From Plasmodium relictum (lineage: Eukaryota > Apicomplexa > Aconoidasida > Haemosporida > Plasmodiidae): a stretch of DNA of 64,000 bases. This document shows, in pieces, positions 11,098-24,709 of this stretch; within the stretch, counting starts at the first letter, position 1; the number at the start of each line of letters is the position of its first letter. The notes under the pieces were generated by a model. It was not told where the DNA came from. It did no database searches and worked only from the letters and a program-made list of their open reading frames with translations. The stretch spans positions 434,001-498,000 of the forward strand of contig NC_041681.1 in the NCBI RefSeq assembly GCF_900005765.1, read 5' to 3'. The translations under genes and the position numbers were made by a program.

Positions 11098-12081
11098 GAG
11101 AAATAAAAAATTATTAATTTTAAAAAAATGAAAATTCAAGTAAAACAAATCAATAAACAAAACAACAAAAAAACTCTAGGATATTATACATAATAATAAT
11201 AAAGATAAAAATAAATACAATTTCTATATTTATAAGCATCAAGCTTTTTATAATTAAAAATTCAAGATAAATTTTCTTGTGAATTTGAAAAATACATATA
11301 ATATTATATTCTCGTTATTCTGTTTACTAATATTCTTTTACATTATTTGTTATTAAAAATTGATATGTTAACATACATATGTATGTATGGCTGTTTTTTT
11401 TTTTTTTTAGTATTTATAAAATAATTAAAAAATTTCAAATTTTGAGTATTATTAATTCTTATTATATTTCTATTTTTATGAAATAGTTAAAATATTTATT
11501 TTCTTTACATATTTATAAATCATATATTAAGATTTATAATTTTTTTTTTTTCCTTTTTAATTATTAAACAATTAATGTTTATTATTTCTTTTTTTAAATT
11601 TTTCAATTATTTAACAACAGTATTTAATCCCAGAGTTTATATATAATATTTTTTTTTTTATTCCACGTCAATTTAAGATATCAAAATTATTACAAAGATG
11701 TATGTTTGCTTTTTTATAAAAACTTTAATTCTATTTTATTAATTTTAATATATATGTATCATTTAAAAACTATTAGGACTTTTGAAATTATTTTTTATTT
11801 AAAATTTGCATATATATATATATATATATATATATTGCTAAAATTTTTATAATATTTTCTTTTTATAAAAACTTATCTATGCATTATTATTTTTATTAAA
11901 TTTTAAAAAAGTATATTCATCTAATTATTAATTAAATGTTTTTATTTACAATAGAAAAAGGTAATTTTTACTTCTGTTTTATATATAATTATCAATTTAT
12001 ATATATATGCACTTTTATATATTCATTTATATAATTTTCTATTTATTTATTTATACATTTTTTTTCTTTTTTTTTTTAAAG
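11098..12081. other. Intergenic, AT-rich
   Basis: About 1 kb between two plus-strand genes, including a TA array at about 11812-11835. The frame upstream of the next gene is open from ATG 12007 but encodes a Phe/Tyr/Ile string typical of leader T-tracts. No RNA gene was recognised. Confidence 0.6.
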
Positions 12082-14268
12082 ATGATAATAGAACCTATTA
12101 GTAAAAATGAAGAATCAAAAAAGAACAAAAAAAAAAAAATTCTAGGAAATATAGGAGAAAATGGAATAAAAAAAAAAAGACGAAATAAAAATGAAAATGA
12201 AAATTACGAAAGTAAAGATTCTATTTATGAACAACCTTTGTTATTTGATTTCTTATTAGAAGAAGATTTCAAGAAATATAATGATTTTGTCAATTTTTGT
12301 GAAAATAATTTTTCTAATATTGATATAAAAGAAGTAAATAATGTAATTAATAAATTGAGAAAAGAAAAAAATGAATATCTTTTAAATTATTTGAGTAGTT
12401 CAAGTGAAGAAGAATCAACTTTATCAAGTGATGAAGAGAAAAAAGAAAAAAAAAAAATAGTTGAGAACAAACAAAAAAAAAATAAAGAATATAAAAAAAA
12501 TCTAAAGTTAATAAATATAAAGAAGAACAAAAAAGCAAGAATTAATCTTATAATAATAAAAAAAAAATATGTAGAAGAAAATGATAAAAAAAATACTGTA
12601 ATAATATCTCCTTTGTTTATGCCAGTTGGTACAAAATGCTGTATTAAAGGATTAATAGAAGAAGAAGTAAAAAGTTTATGTAACTATGTTATATTAAGCA
12701 ATACCTACCATTTATCAAATATTTATGATATGTCTGTTTTTCAAAATAACAAAAATATAAATAGTTTTATAAGATTTCCAAATTCTATGCTAACTGACTC
12801 AGGAGGCTTTCAAATGGTTTCACTAAGTAAAAGAATAAAAATATTGGAAGAAGGAATATTATTTAATAATATATATGATAGCTCTATTATAAAAAGAAAT
12901 ATAAATTTGTGTTTACAAAAAAATATAGGAAATTGTTCTGAAATAAATTCCATAAGTGGTAAAAATACTGAAATGATAGAAAAAAATAAATATAATGAAA
13001 ATGAGAAATATTTAAATATAGGTGAAGATATATTGTTATCTCCTGAAGTTTCTATAAAATTACAAAATATAATTGGTAGTGATATCATAATGGCTCTAGA
13101 CGATGTGAGACCAGCTAAGGAAAAAGACATTAAACAAATAGAAGAATCTACTGATAGAACTAATAGATGGTTAAAAAGATGCATAAAAAGTCATCTTAAT
13201 AAAAAAGAACAAAGTTTATTTGGTATAATCCAAGGAGGATTGCATATTCATTTACGAAATAAATCAATGGACTATATTTTAAGAAAAAAATTGAATGGAT
13301 ATGCAGTAGGTGGTTTATGTGGGGGAGAAAAAAAAAGAAATTTTATTAAAATTATTCATCATTGTTCAAATGAAAAAAACAAGAAATATAATTATTTGCC
13401 AATTAATAAATGTAGGTATATAATGGGAATAGGATATCTAGTAGATATTGTTTTTTGTTCTCTGCTTGGATATGATATGTATGACTGTGTTTATCCATCA
13501 AGAACAGCTCGTTTTAATACAGCTCTAAGTCATGATGGAACAGTTAAATTAAAACAATCAAAATATAAATTTGATTTTACTCCTCTAGAAAAAAATTGTA
13601 ATTGCTATGTTTGTAAAAAATATACAAAATCTGCTTTACACCTACTTATATCAAAGAAAAATCCAATAACTAATATTTTATTGACAATTCATAATATTTA
13701 TTTTACTTTATATATATGTTATTTATTAAGAGTTTCTATTTTTGCTAACAAAGTAGACCAATTCGTAACCACCTTTTTATACAATTATTTTGTTATTGGA
13801 CATAAAAATGGGAATTATAAAATTCCTGATAAAGACATAAATGAAGACATCGATAATTCAAATGAAATGAATTATGAAGAAAATAAAAATGAAAAACTAT
13901 ATTTGAACAAAGCATTAGATAACTCATCAATTTCTTATGATACTACTGAGAATACTGTGAATAATTACATAAATAAAGAGAATACTTTTTCTTCTTTTGA
14001 TTATATAGAAAATGAAGAAAACAAAAAACATTTCTCTTCATCACTTAATCATATTTCATCTTTAGATGATTTAAACAAAACAAAATTCACAAATGAGGCA
14101 GATCATAAAATAAATTTAAATCAAACTTTTCAAATGAATCAGGAGTCCACTTCTCATCATAAATATGACAATTTGAAAAAAGAAAAATTAATAAATGAAT
14201 TAAAACAAAATTTACCACAATGGGCGTTAGAAGCACTTAAATATGCTGATATAGAATTAAAATTTTAA
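12082..14268 (+). CDS. TGT: Queuine tRNA-ribosyltransferase (tRNA-guanine transglycosylase), catalytic subunit
   Basis: Single exon, 728 residues from the ATG giving MIIEPISKNEE. TGT exchanges guanine-34 of GUN anticodons for queuine. Visible motifs, in order: PLFMPVGT near 177, the NTYHL motif, the general-base region TDSGGFQMVSL (D239), SPEVSIKLQ, DIIMALDDV, FGIIQGGLH, YAVGGLCGGE and the nucleophile segment YDCVYPSRTARFNTAL (D468). The zinc site is C506-x-C508-x2-C511 with H537, the standard spacing. Retention of nucleophile, general base and zinc ligands indicates the active QTRT1-type subunit rather than the QTRT2 partner. Oddities are a Lys-rich N-terminal extension of about 170 residues, an insert of about 50 residues before SPEVSI, and an Asn/Glu/Ser-rich C-terminal insert of about 150 residues. 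The frame is open upstream to 12007; that extension is hydrophobic and judged to be leader. Queuine must be scavenged, as eukaryotes do not make it. Confidence 0.95.
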   Translation: MIIEPISKNEESKKNKKKKILGNIGENGIKKKRRNKNENENYESKDSIYEQPLLFDFLLEEDFKKYNDFVNFCENNFSNIDIKEVNNVINKLRKEKNEYLLNYLSSSSEEESTLSSDEEKKEKKKIVENKQKKNKEYKKNLKLINIKKNKKARINLIIIKKKYVEENDKKNTVIISPLFMPVGTKCCIKGLIEEEVKSLCNYVILSNTYHLSNIYDMSVFQNNKNINSFIRFPNSMLTDSGGFQMVSLSKRIKILEEGILFNNIYDSSIIKRNINLCLQKNIGNCSEINSISGKNTEMIEKNKYNENEKYLNIGEDILLSPEVSIKLQNIIGSDIIMALDDVRPAKEKDIKQIEESTDRTNRWLKRCIKSHLNKKEQSLFGIIQGGLHIHLRNKSMDYILRKKLNGYAVGGLCGGEKKRNFIKIIHHCSNEKNKKYNYLPINKCRYIMGIGYLVDIVFCSLLGYDMYDCVYPSRTARFNTALSHDGTVKLKQSKYKFDFTPLEKNCNCYVCKKYTKSALHLLISKKNPITNILLTIHNIYFTLYICYLLRVSIFANKVDQFVTTFLYNYFVIGHKNGNYKIPDKDINEDIDNSNEMNYEENKNEKLYLNKALDNSSISYDTTENTVNNYINKENTFSSFDYIENEENKKHFSSSLNHISSLDDLNKTKFTNEADHKINLNQTFQMNQESTSHHKYDNLKKEKLINELKQNLPQWALEALKYADIELKF

Positions 14269-15142
14269 AAAAAAAATAATTTTGATGTATATCCGGAAAG
14301 TATTAAATAAATTATTCTTTTTTACAATTTCTATAATTTTTATATCTTTATAATTTTAAAAAAATGTGTTTTATAATATATTACTATTTCTTCACTTTAT
14401 CATAAATATATTTTATACATTCTATTTATCCCCCTTTTTTTTTCATTTTAAAATAAGAGTTAAACTTTAATTTTAAAAAAAAAGAAAGATTTTATTATCT
14501 TCTTAAAATCTTTAAAAAAATAATTTGTTTTTATAATCCCCATATTGCTTTATAAAAAAAAAAAATGTATTCTTTTATATTCTTTGAAACATATATCCCA
14601 AATATTATTATCCCTGGTCTTCTAAAAATTAATATTTTAATGTTTTTTTAATTTTTTATTTATTGTATATATATATTAAATGATTAATATATAATACTAT
14701 ATATATATATTAATTTAAATTTTTCAGAAAAAATAATTCATAAAGATAATCTACTAATAATATTCTTAAAAATATTTTATGTAAAAAAGCATAATAATAT
14801 ATATAATGATAACATTTAAGTATATTAATAAAAATTGGTAATTTTATTAAAGAGTACATTTTATATTTTATGAATTAACTAAAAATTCAAGCAGAAATGT
14901 TTTTCTTATAATATATATATATAATATATAACAAAGACTATTCATCATTGTATGTATGCCTAACTTATTTTTTTGTCTTTGTAAAAGAATAATTATATAT
15001 AATAAATATAATACTTTTTTTTTAATTTAAAAAAAAAAAAAAAAATTATAAAATTGCAACTATAATATATTTAATATCTAAAAGAATATTCACTTAAATT
15101 ATTTTTTCCAAATAAGACATAAAATATTTTAGCTAAAAACAA

Positions 15143-15200
<58 letters not shown>

Positions 15201-17382
15201 ATGTATTTTTTTTTTTTTTTTTTTCTGTTAACATATATATTTTTTTATTAAATATACTTAGCTAGATTTTTTAGAAAATTATTTAAAACTTCTAGTTTTT
15301 TAATATATATTATTTTAAAACTTAATTTAAACTTTTTATACTTTTAAGTTGATATAGTCTAATATAAATTTAAGAAAACTTTTTATTTAAAAAAATATTT
15401 TAGAAAAAAAAAAAAGAAAAAGTGAATTTGAATCCTGCTGTGATCATATTTATGCTTGAATAAGTATTTCTAAACTTTTATTAATTATAGTCAAAGCTGT
15501 ATATGTTTTTTTACTTATTAATAAAACAGTAAAATTTTTTAGTTTAAAATAATTTTTTTTTTTCTAAATTAAAACGTTTTTAATTATATAATAGCAATAT
15601 GTATAATATGATGATAGGAATGAATATAATAGTATTTCAAAAAGAAAAAAGTTTAAATAATTTATTTCCTTAAATTTTTAAGTAACATTATTTATAGAAT
15701 TATATTTTACAATAAGTTTCATTTTAATAATATATTTTTTTTTCCTCTCTTTTTTTTATTAGAAATAACTATATTTTATTATTTTTTATAACATAATTAT
15801 ATACTGTATTTTTTTTTTTTTTTCTTTTTTTTTGTTGTATAACCATATTTTTTGACACTTTTTTATTAGTATTATTTTCTAAAAAAAAATATATTTTCAT
15901 ATATTTTATCTAAAAACAAAATTTAATAATATCATCACAATTTATATTTATTTCAATTATGTATTTTTTTAATTTTTATATTCTTTTTTCTTGTATCATC
16001 ATTATTAGTATTCTTTAAATTAATTTTTGTACTACTACAATATTATACCAATCTTTTTTTATACATCTTAATTTTTTCTAAATATTGATTCATAATTAGT
16101 ATACCCTGTAGCATATGATTATTATTATTAATATTTTCTTTTTCTTTTTCTTTTTTTTGCAATTAACTCACTATAAGAATATTTACAAATTATATTTAAT
16201 ATTAGTTATTTTATGTTATATATTTTAAAAATTCTAGAATATTGTATACCTTTTTTATTTTATATTATAAAATTATATAAGTCATTCATTTGCTTAATTT
16301 TACAAATATGCACATAATATATTAAAGAATAATTTTTTCAAATACCATTTATATGTATATATATACACTTTTTTTTTCCCTTTATAATTTGTTTTATTTT
16401 TATACCTTTTTTTTATATAATAAATTCTGAATCAATATTTAAATTATCCATGACATGTCCGATATTATAATATATATTTAAATAAATAAAACCCTAAAGT
16501 GTTGGGAAAAGGCATATACATTTTTTTTTCTTTATAATACTTTTTAAAGAAAAATACTCAATTTATAAAATATATGGAAAATTTTATTTATTATATTAAT
16601 CACTATTATTTTATTTTTTATTTTATTTATTTTTTTTTAAATTGAAAAATTTTGTGTAAAACTGATAACGGAATAAAATTTTCCTTACTATTTTACACAT
16701 TATATAAATAATTTAAAATAATTAATCTTTACATTTTATACCTTTTTTTTTTTTTTAATATTATATTATATTTAAAATTTTCAAATAAATTCATATAGTT
16801 CTTTTAATATAAAGGGAAATTCCTAATTTTTTTTTTTAAAAAAACAATATTATATATATATATAAATATATATTGTGTGTAAAAGCTTTACAATATTTTG
16901 TTAGTGCATTTGTTTTTCTATTTTCTGTAGTACATGCACACAAAAAAAAATGAAAAAGGAAATAATTAAATAGCAAATATAGAAAGAAATTTACATCTGC
17001 ATATTTTAATTTTAACTTAATTTTGTAAAATATATATATATATATATGTATATATTATACATATATATCATATATACATAAATTTACATACATATATTTT
17101 ATTTCCAATTTTTAAATAACTTTGAAGTACTTTTTTTTTTTTTTTTCTTTTTTATAAATATTGTTTGAAAAGATGCATTAAATTAATTTTAAAGAAAAAA
17201 TTCCGACTTAAATATAAAAATTATATATGTGTTACATCTAGATGAATATTTATAGATATCTTTGAAACACTTCAGCATTTTATATAATCTTTCTTTTTTT
17301 TTTTTTCTTCTTTTCTTTTATCCTTACCTTCCTTTTATTTATTTCTTCTTTTTTTTCTCTCTTATTTTTTAAATAAACAAAA
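14269..17382. other. Long intergenic region upstream of CDPK4
   Basis: 3.1 kb, the longest gap in the window, between two plus-strand genes; it must include the CDPK4 promoter and 5' UTR. It contains a (TA)n array at 15147-15197, a GAGTAC hexamer at 14852-14857 (matching the GnGTAC core reported for AP2-G), and slightly less AT-rich patches near 15420-15500 and 16447-16525. No open frame with protein-like composition was seen on either strand. A structured noncoding RNA in the two patches cannot be excluded but has no diagnostic motif. Confidence 0.5.
15147..15197. repeat. (AT)n microsatellite
   Basis: About 51 nt of pure AT repeat in the intergenic region upstream of CDPK4. Confidence 0.9.
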
Positions 17383-19051
17383 ATGGGTCAAGACATATCT
17401 ACTCCAAATGATACAAAAAATGAAGAAAATAAAGCAAATAAAAAGAATTTAAAAGGAAATGACGAAAAAAACGATGTAAAAGGGAGTAATTCAGCTATTT
17501 CTAAAAAAATTGCTCAAAATAGTTTCAATAATAGTAAGTTAACACCTGGTATGTTCATACAAAATAGTAATGTAGTATTTAATGAACAATATAAAGGTAT
17601 AAAAATATTAGGAAAAGGATCATTTGGTGAAGTTATATTAAGTAGAGATAAGCACACCGGACAAGAATATGCAATTAAGGTAATAAGTAAAAAACACGTA
17701 AAAAGAAAAACAGATAAACAAAGCTTATTAAGAGAAGTTGAATTACTAAAAATGCTAGATCATATAAATATAATGAAATTATATGAATTTTTTGAAGACA
17801 ATAATTATTATTATTTAGTATCAGATGTGTATACAGGTGGAGAATTATTTGATGAAATTATTAGTAGGAAAAGATTTTATGAAGTAGATGCAGCAAGAAT
17901 AATTAAACAAGTTTTGAGTGGTATTACATATATGCACAAAAATAATGTAGTACATAGAGATTTAAAACCTGAAAATATTTTATTAGAAACAAAAAATAAA
18001 GAAGATATAATTATTAAAATAATTGATTTTGGGTTATCAACTCATTTTGAATATAGTAAAAAAATGAAAGATAAAATAGGAACTGCTTATTATATTGCAC
18101 CTGATGTTCTACATGGGACTTACGATGAAAAGTGTGATATATGGTCATGTGGCGTAATTTTATATATATTATTATCAGGTATATAAAAATGAAAAATAAA
18201 TATTTATATAATTATGAATTTATTTATTTATTATCATTTTTTTTTTTTTTTTTTCTATAGGATGTCCTCCATTTAATGGATCTAATGAATATGATATTTT
18301 AAAAAAGGTAGAAGCAGGAAAATATTCTTTTGATTTACCTCAATTTAAGAAAATAAGTGATAAAGCAAAAGATTTAATCAAAAAAATGTTAATGTATACA
18401 AGTGCTGTGAGAATATCAGCACGAGATGCATTAGAACATGAATGGATAAAATTAATGACTAGTAAAGATAATGTAAATATTGATATTCCATCACTAGAAT
18501 TAAGTATAGCTAATATCAGACAATTCCAAGGTACACAAAAATTGGCTCAAGCAGCTCTGTTATATATGGGATCAAAATTAACTACAATTGATGAAACAAA
18601 AGAATTGACAAAAATTTTTAAAAAAATGGACAAAAATGGTGATGGGCAATTAGACAGAAATGAATTAATAATTGGCTATAAGGAACTATTAAAATTAAAA
18701 GGAGAAGATACTAGTGATTTAGATAATGCAGCTATTGAATACGAAGTTGATCAAATTTTAAGTTCAGTAGATTTAGATCAGAATGGTTATATAGAATACT
18801 CAGAATTTTTAACAGTAGCTATTGATAGAAAATTATTATTATCAACTGAAAGATTAGAAAAAGCTTTCAGACTATTTGATAAAGATGGATCAGGAAAAAT
18901 TTCAGCAAATGAACTGGCTCAATTATTTGGATTAAGTGATGTTAGTTCTGAATGCTGGAAGACGGTACTTAAAGAAGTTGATCAAAATAATGATGGAGAA
19001 ATTGATTTTAAAGAATTTAGAGATATGCTAATAAAATTATGCAATTATTAA
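17383..19051 (+). CDS. CDPK4: Calcium-dependent protein kinase 4
   Basis: Two exons, 17383-18178 and 18261-19051, joined in phase 1 within a Gly codon, giving 528 residues, the length I recall for P. falciparum CDPK4. The N-terminus begins MGQ, so Gly2 is a likely N-myristoylation site. Kinase motifs: glycine loop GKGSFGEV from 77, K99 in AIKVISKK, gatekeeper S147 (small, as known for this kinase), HRDLKPEN with D193, and DFG at D215; the APE motif reads APD. The junction region and EF hands follow in standard CDPK order: EF1 at D389 ([12 protein letters not shown]), EF2 at D436, EF3 at D472, EF4 at D506, all with intact Ca2+-binding loops. CDPK4 is known to transduce the calcium signal that starts male gametocyte DNA replication and axoneme-dependent exflagellation. 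A head-to-tail neighbour lies 3.1 kb upstream. Confidence 0.98.
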
Positions 19052-20615
19052 ATGTATATAATATTTTATAAAAAAAAAAAAAAATTTTAATAATAGAATA
19101 TAAATAATATTATCAAGTCATTTATATATATATATATATATAAGTATATTTTCTTTAATATAACAAGTATAAATAATTACCTTGAACACATAAATTCAAA
19201 ACTTTTCTTCTCATTATATTTATTTCTCATGATATTTTTAATGTAAATAATTTACATAATAAATTTTATTAATAATTTTAGCGTAATCATAAAAAATTAT
19301 ATTTATTCATTTTAATGTAATTATTCTTTTATTAAAATTAAATTAAATAAAAAGAAAAAAAAGTAATAAAATATAAGAATCTACAGTTTAAATTAATTTT
19401 TTTTTTAATAATTTTTTTTTTTTTAATTTCCATACAGTATGCTTATATATATAAATCCTTATTTCAATAAATGATTACATTAAATTTATTCTTATATATT
19501 TTTTTTTTCTCTCTTTTTTAATAATTTTTATATTTCTTTTCTATTTCACAATTTTCCCATTATTTTCTTTTTACTTTTTTTTTTTTTTTTTTTAATCCTC
19601 GTTATATAAATATTCATAAATTAAAAATTTGCCGCTTTATTTAAAAAAAAAAAAAAATAACACATTTCAAATTATTTAAAAAAAAATTCCATTTAATTAT
19701 ATTTTATTATACATCTATTGCACTTGAAAGTAGAACTAATATAAATGTATATAACAAAATTTTGTTAATATATGTTGTAAAAAAAAAAAAAAAATTAAAA
19801 TAGAAATAATCTAAATAAAAGTAAATAAGACAATAATAATATCTGTCTTAGCATGTCTAGATATTTTTTATCGTACCTGTTTTTTTTTTTTGATTTATAA
19901 AAAAATAAAAATGAGTTCATATATTTTATCAATTTAAAAATTTTTCCGAAACTAAAAAAATAAGAAAAGTAAAACATATATATATCTATATGTTAAATAA
20001 TACTATTATTAAATAAAATAAAAAAATAACATTGTAAGAATTAAACTTTAAAATTATAAAAAATTTCTTTTTATTATAAAAATGAAATATAGAAATATTT
20101 GTGTATAATATTAATTTAAAGAAATGATCAAAAGAAATGCTTGTGATATTAAGCTTATTTTTTTTCTGTAATCTTTAAAAAGAGAAATTTTTATTTTATA
20201 CTTTTATTTTACTATTATTTTATTTTTTTGCATTACTTTTTTTTTTTATTCCAAGTAATCACTATTGAAAATCATATAAGTAAATTGAAGATGCAAATGA
20301 AATGAAATAAATTATTTATAATTACATAATCTTTAGTATTATTTTTCTACTTTTAATAGAAATGTTTAAAAATAAATATATATAATTAAAAATGTATTAC
20401 TGTTGAAATATTGTATGATGATAATATAAATTTAAAAAATATATTAACTTTCCTTTTAAAAAAAAAAAGAAAAAAATAGTTTTGTAATGTTCTTAATTAA
20501 TTATTGATAATTTTATGAAATCATAATAAATCTAAAGAACTTTTTAATATATTTTCTTTGTTTTTAAAAAAAATGTGAATAATAATTATTTATGTATGAA
20601 TGATACAAAAGAAAA
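19052..20615. other. Convergent intergenic region
   Basis: 1.56 kb between the stop codons of CDPK4 and the minus-strand AIR9-like gene, with poly-A and poly-T runs and a short TA array near 19120-19142. No gene was recognised; a 60-codon minus-strand open frame at 19795-19977 is Phe/Lys-rich and dismissed. Confidence 0.6.
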
Positions 20616-23600
20616 TTAAGTTGTAGTGATATTTGCAAATTTTTTAATTCTTTTTTTCAGTAAATCATTTTCATCTCTTAAAGATATAACTTCTTTTAAT
20701 AACTTATGATTATCATGTTCACTAAGAAAAAAAAAAAATTAAGTAATAATTTTAATAAAATTAAAAGGAAAATAAAAAAATTTAAAGAAATAATTATTTC
20801 ACCTGTCATTAGAATTAGCATTTGTTTTTCCATTTTTTCTATAAAAAAGAAATAGAAATAAAAAATTATTAACTGCATATATATTTATCTATTTTATATA
20901 TAGATAGAGAGAAAAAAAAATGAAACTAATAATTTAGAATATAAGTTTAAAAGAAATATATATATAATAAAAAAAAAAAATTTTAAATTAAAACTTTTTT
21001 TTTCATTTTATATTTTATTTATTACATATCCATTGGATTATGTAAATTTCTTAAACTTCCATTTAGTTTCCATTTTTCAATATCTATATAAAAAAAAAAA
21101 AAAAAGAATTGTTTATAACAACAAATACCTAACTTAACTTTCCTTATAAATCATTTATATATTATAAAAATTTATATGTTCAATATATATAATATTTATT
21201 TTCTTTTTTTTTCTTTTTTTACCTCTTGTTAAAGAGTCTACTAATTTAGTTAATCTATTTTTTTCTGTTATTAATAAATTTATTTCATCAGAATATTTTA
21301 CATTCTTTTGTTGTAAATATAAATTGTTTGTTTTTAATTCTTCCATTTGCTTTATATATTCAGAATTCTCATTTCCTTTTGTTTTTTCTTCCTAAAAATA
21401 AGTTAAAATATATATATATATATATTTAGACAAAAAAAAAAAAAAAAAGAGAATATAATTCATATAAATAATTATATATTTACTTGTAAAGATTTATTTA
21501 AATATTCTAATTTTGTATTTAAACTCTCCAATTTCTTTTCTAATTCTAATTTCTTAGTTTTTTCTTCATTGTATAAATTATTTATTTCTATATTTTGATT
21601 TAATAATTCATTCTATAAAAATATATATATATTTCAATATGTATTTTTAAAATAATTTTTATCATTTTAGTAATTTGTAAAATTTTATTTTTTATTTCAT
21701 TTTCTTTTTAACCTTTTCCTTTTCAATGATCTCAATTTTTGCATATAATTCTTTAACATTTTCTGAATTAATCTAATTAGGAAAAAAGAAAAAGCAAATT
21801 ATATATATTCATTAAAACAAAAAAAAAAAAAGACTGAAAAAATTAGGAATTTTAAAATTACTTTAGATTTATTCTCTTCAACTAATTTTTTATATTTCTC
21901 AATATCATTTAACAAAGCTTTATACTTTAAAAAAAAATAATAATAATAAATAAAATTAAATTAATATATATATAATAAAGAACTAAAATTATAAAAAAAA
22001 AAAAAGATTTACCTTATTTTTAAAAAATAAATCGACATTTCTATATTTGTCTTGTAATATTTTTATTTCCTTCATTAATTTATCATTTGCTTTTAGTAAT
22101 TCATTTTCATCTTTAAATTTTTTTACATTATCTAAAAAGTTAAAAGGTATAATTAATAAAGCTTATTCGATAAAAAAAAATAGAAAATTAAATTAAAAAT
22201 TAAAATAAATAAAATGTAAAATATTTCAAATATATATATATTTTTACACAAAAAAAAAAAAAAAATTCAATAAAATTATATATGATTATTAAATATGATT
22301 TATATATACATAAATATATGTAAATACCTAATTGTGTTTGAAACGCTTCTATTGTATTTTTCAGATCATCTTCAAGTATATTTTTTTCGCTTTTCAAACT
22401 ATTTATTTTAAACATATATTTTTGATTTAATTTTTGACTTATTAATAACTCTTTATTTATGTTTTCCAGAACTGTATTAACATCAACATTATCAAAAATA
22501 TTTTTAACTCTTGTTCTTTCAAAATTTTGATTTATATTATTAAAAATATAATCATTTATAATATATAAATTGGCATGCATATATCTAAGTATAATTGCAA
22601 TTAAGTCACGATGTCTTTTATATAAACATTTACAAACATAATATTCATTAGAATTAATATGTAAAGAAAAATAATATTTATTTTCTAAAAATTCAATAAA
22701 TGGGTATATATGATTAAATTTATAACTCCACATATGCTTCGTTTTATTGTTTTGATCAATTATTTTTATTTCATTTTTATGTATATGTAGCATATAAATA
22801 ACATCATTTTCACTTTCCATATTAGAATATAAACTTAAGTTATCTATGCTGTTATTATCATCATAATCACTAAATAAATTTTTTTTTCTACTTATATTTG
22901 ACATAATATCTTCATTATTTTTATCTTCATTACTATTTACTTTTTTTATTATATATATGGGATATCTAATTGTATCATTATGTATAATTGTTTCCAACAT
23001 TTTTTTTGTTTTCATATTTAAATTGAACGGACCTATTTCAGCTATTGCTACTCCATAATACTTATTGTTACTAATAGTATTCATTGAATTTTTATTAAAA
23101 ACTGAATTTTCATAAGAATTAAAAATTTCGGTTACATTATTATTTTTATAATTAACTTTATTTTCATCTGTTTTCATATTTCTTTTATTACTACTTAATT
23201 GAAATAAACTATTAGACATAGAAAAACTTTTATTACAATCATCTAAATTAAATGAATTTTTTTCAGAATTAAAATCTTTTGAAATTTCTTCTTCATAATT
23301 ACTATTATATATTTTATTATTTTGTATTGTATTTTTAATTGATGATCTGTTATAATTATTACCATTTTCTGAATTAACTGAACTATTAATTGAAAATTTT
23401 GATATATTCTCAACAGTAGCCTGTTCACTATTTATACAAGAACACTCTACATATATTTTGATTCCTATATCTTCACAAGTTAATTCATATTCATTATCAT
23501 ATATATTATTTTTCTTAGGAAGTAAATTTCTTTGAATCATACTACAATGTTGAAATGAGTATATTTTCTTCCATTTGTAAGAACATGGTATTTTTTTCTT

Positions 23601-24275
23601 TGTATCTTTATCAAAAGCATGAACAATAATTTTATTTTCTTCATTTTCATATTTTACTTCTACTTCAAAACCAAAATTATAATTTCCTCTTATAATAATA
23701 TCACTACTACTACATGTAAAAATATCTTCATTTTCATTTTTTTTAATATTTTCTTTTTCATCTTTTTTTTTTTTTTTAAATATAGTATTATAAATATTTT
23801 TATTAATAACTATTTCTTCTTCATTTATATAAATAGTATTTTTTAAATTTTCAATATTACAAGGAGCTTTGCAAAATGGATAATTTATATTTTTTTTTGC
23901 TTCTTTTGCTGTGTACTTAATTTGCTCTTTTACTTCATCAAACACATTTATAGCATTTTTCATTTGATTTCCTAATCCACTAAACATTTTTTTTAGTTTA
24001 TTATTTTTATTATTTAATTTTGTTTGCATACTAAACAAATCTATAGAATTTTTATTCTTTATATAAGTAGTATTCTTTTTAAATATATCACTATAATTAC
24101 TTATCTGCGGTGACAAGCTTTTTGATTCACTTAATTTTTCATTAAGCTCTTTTTTATTTTCTATATCATTTTCATCATTTACTATAACTTTACCTGATTT
24201 TAACCCACTACAATTTTTATAATTATTTTGATAATCATAAATATTTGTAGATACTTTTAAATCATTTCCAAACAT
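20616..24275 (-). CDS. AIR9-like / coiled-coil protein, nine exons
   Basis: Exons: 24275-22328, 22131-22013, 21924-21862, 21772-21713, 21612-21484, 21391-21223, 21083-21026, 20838-20803, 20721-20616. They sum to 2688 nt (895 residues) and all phases close. Around residues 190-290 is an Ig-like module (CSYKWKKIYSF, then EYELTCEDIGIKIYVECS), which resembles the A9 repeat of AIR9-type proteins. Near 408 comes YYGVAIAEIGPFNL, and about 495-590 looks like a PH-like fold ending YKRHRDLIAIILRYMHAN, again reminiscent of the AIR9 C-terminus. Residues from about 620 to the end are Glu/Lys/Leu-rich coiled coil spread over eight short exons. AIR9 proteins associate with microtubules in plants and with basal-body or cytoskeletal structures in protists; a cytoskeletal role here is inference. 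The 5' exon is Asn-rich. If the AIR9 match fails, it remains a conserved-looking coiled-coil protein. Confidence 0.75.
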
Positions 24276-24709
24276 TTTATTTTATATCTATACATATTAT
24301 GTTTTTTCCAACTCTTTTTTTTTTTTTTTTTTTATTTTAGTCTCTTTTCATTCAGAGCTTTTTCTATTATCATTTAAAAAAAAAAAAAAAAATTAAACAA
24401 AAATACACAAAAAAAAAAAACAAAAAAACAGGTAAAATGAGAGAAAAAGGAAAATAAAAAGAGAAGGAAAAAGATAAAACAACAAATTCAAATTCAAATT
24501 CAAAACAAAAAAATAAATAAAAAAACTTCTTTTTTTTTTTTAAATTTTACAAAATTTAGAAATTTTTTTTATTTATTTTTAAAATGATTAATGATTCTTA
24601 AAATAAATTTTATAATGCAAAATATTTCAATACTTTTTAAAATATGTTAGGTAAATAAATCATGATAATTTAATAAATTATTCAATCCATTTCTTTTGAA
24701 AAACATTGT

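Noticed and set aside
12007-12081. Hydrophobic N-terminal extension of the queuine transglycosylase
   Set aside because: Phe/Tyr/Ile string from T-tracts directly before a better start; typical of Plasmodium 5' UTR read-through.
15415-15505. Less AT-rich patch considered as a snoRNA
   Set aside because: No proper C box, D box or H/ACA motif pair could be placed.
16490-16498. AACCCTAAA telomere-like element
   Set aside because: A single copy without tandem repetition; the region is internal and gene-flanked.
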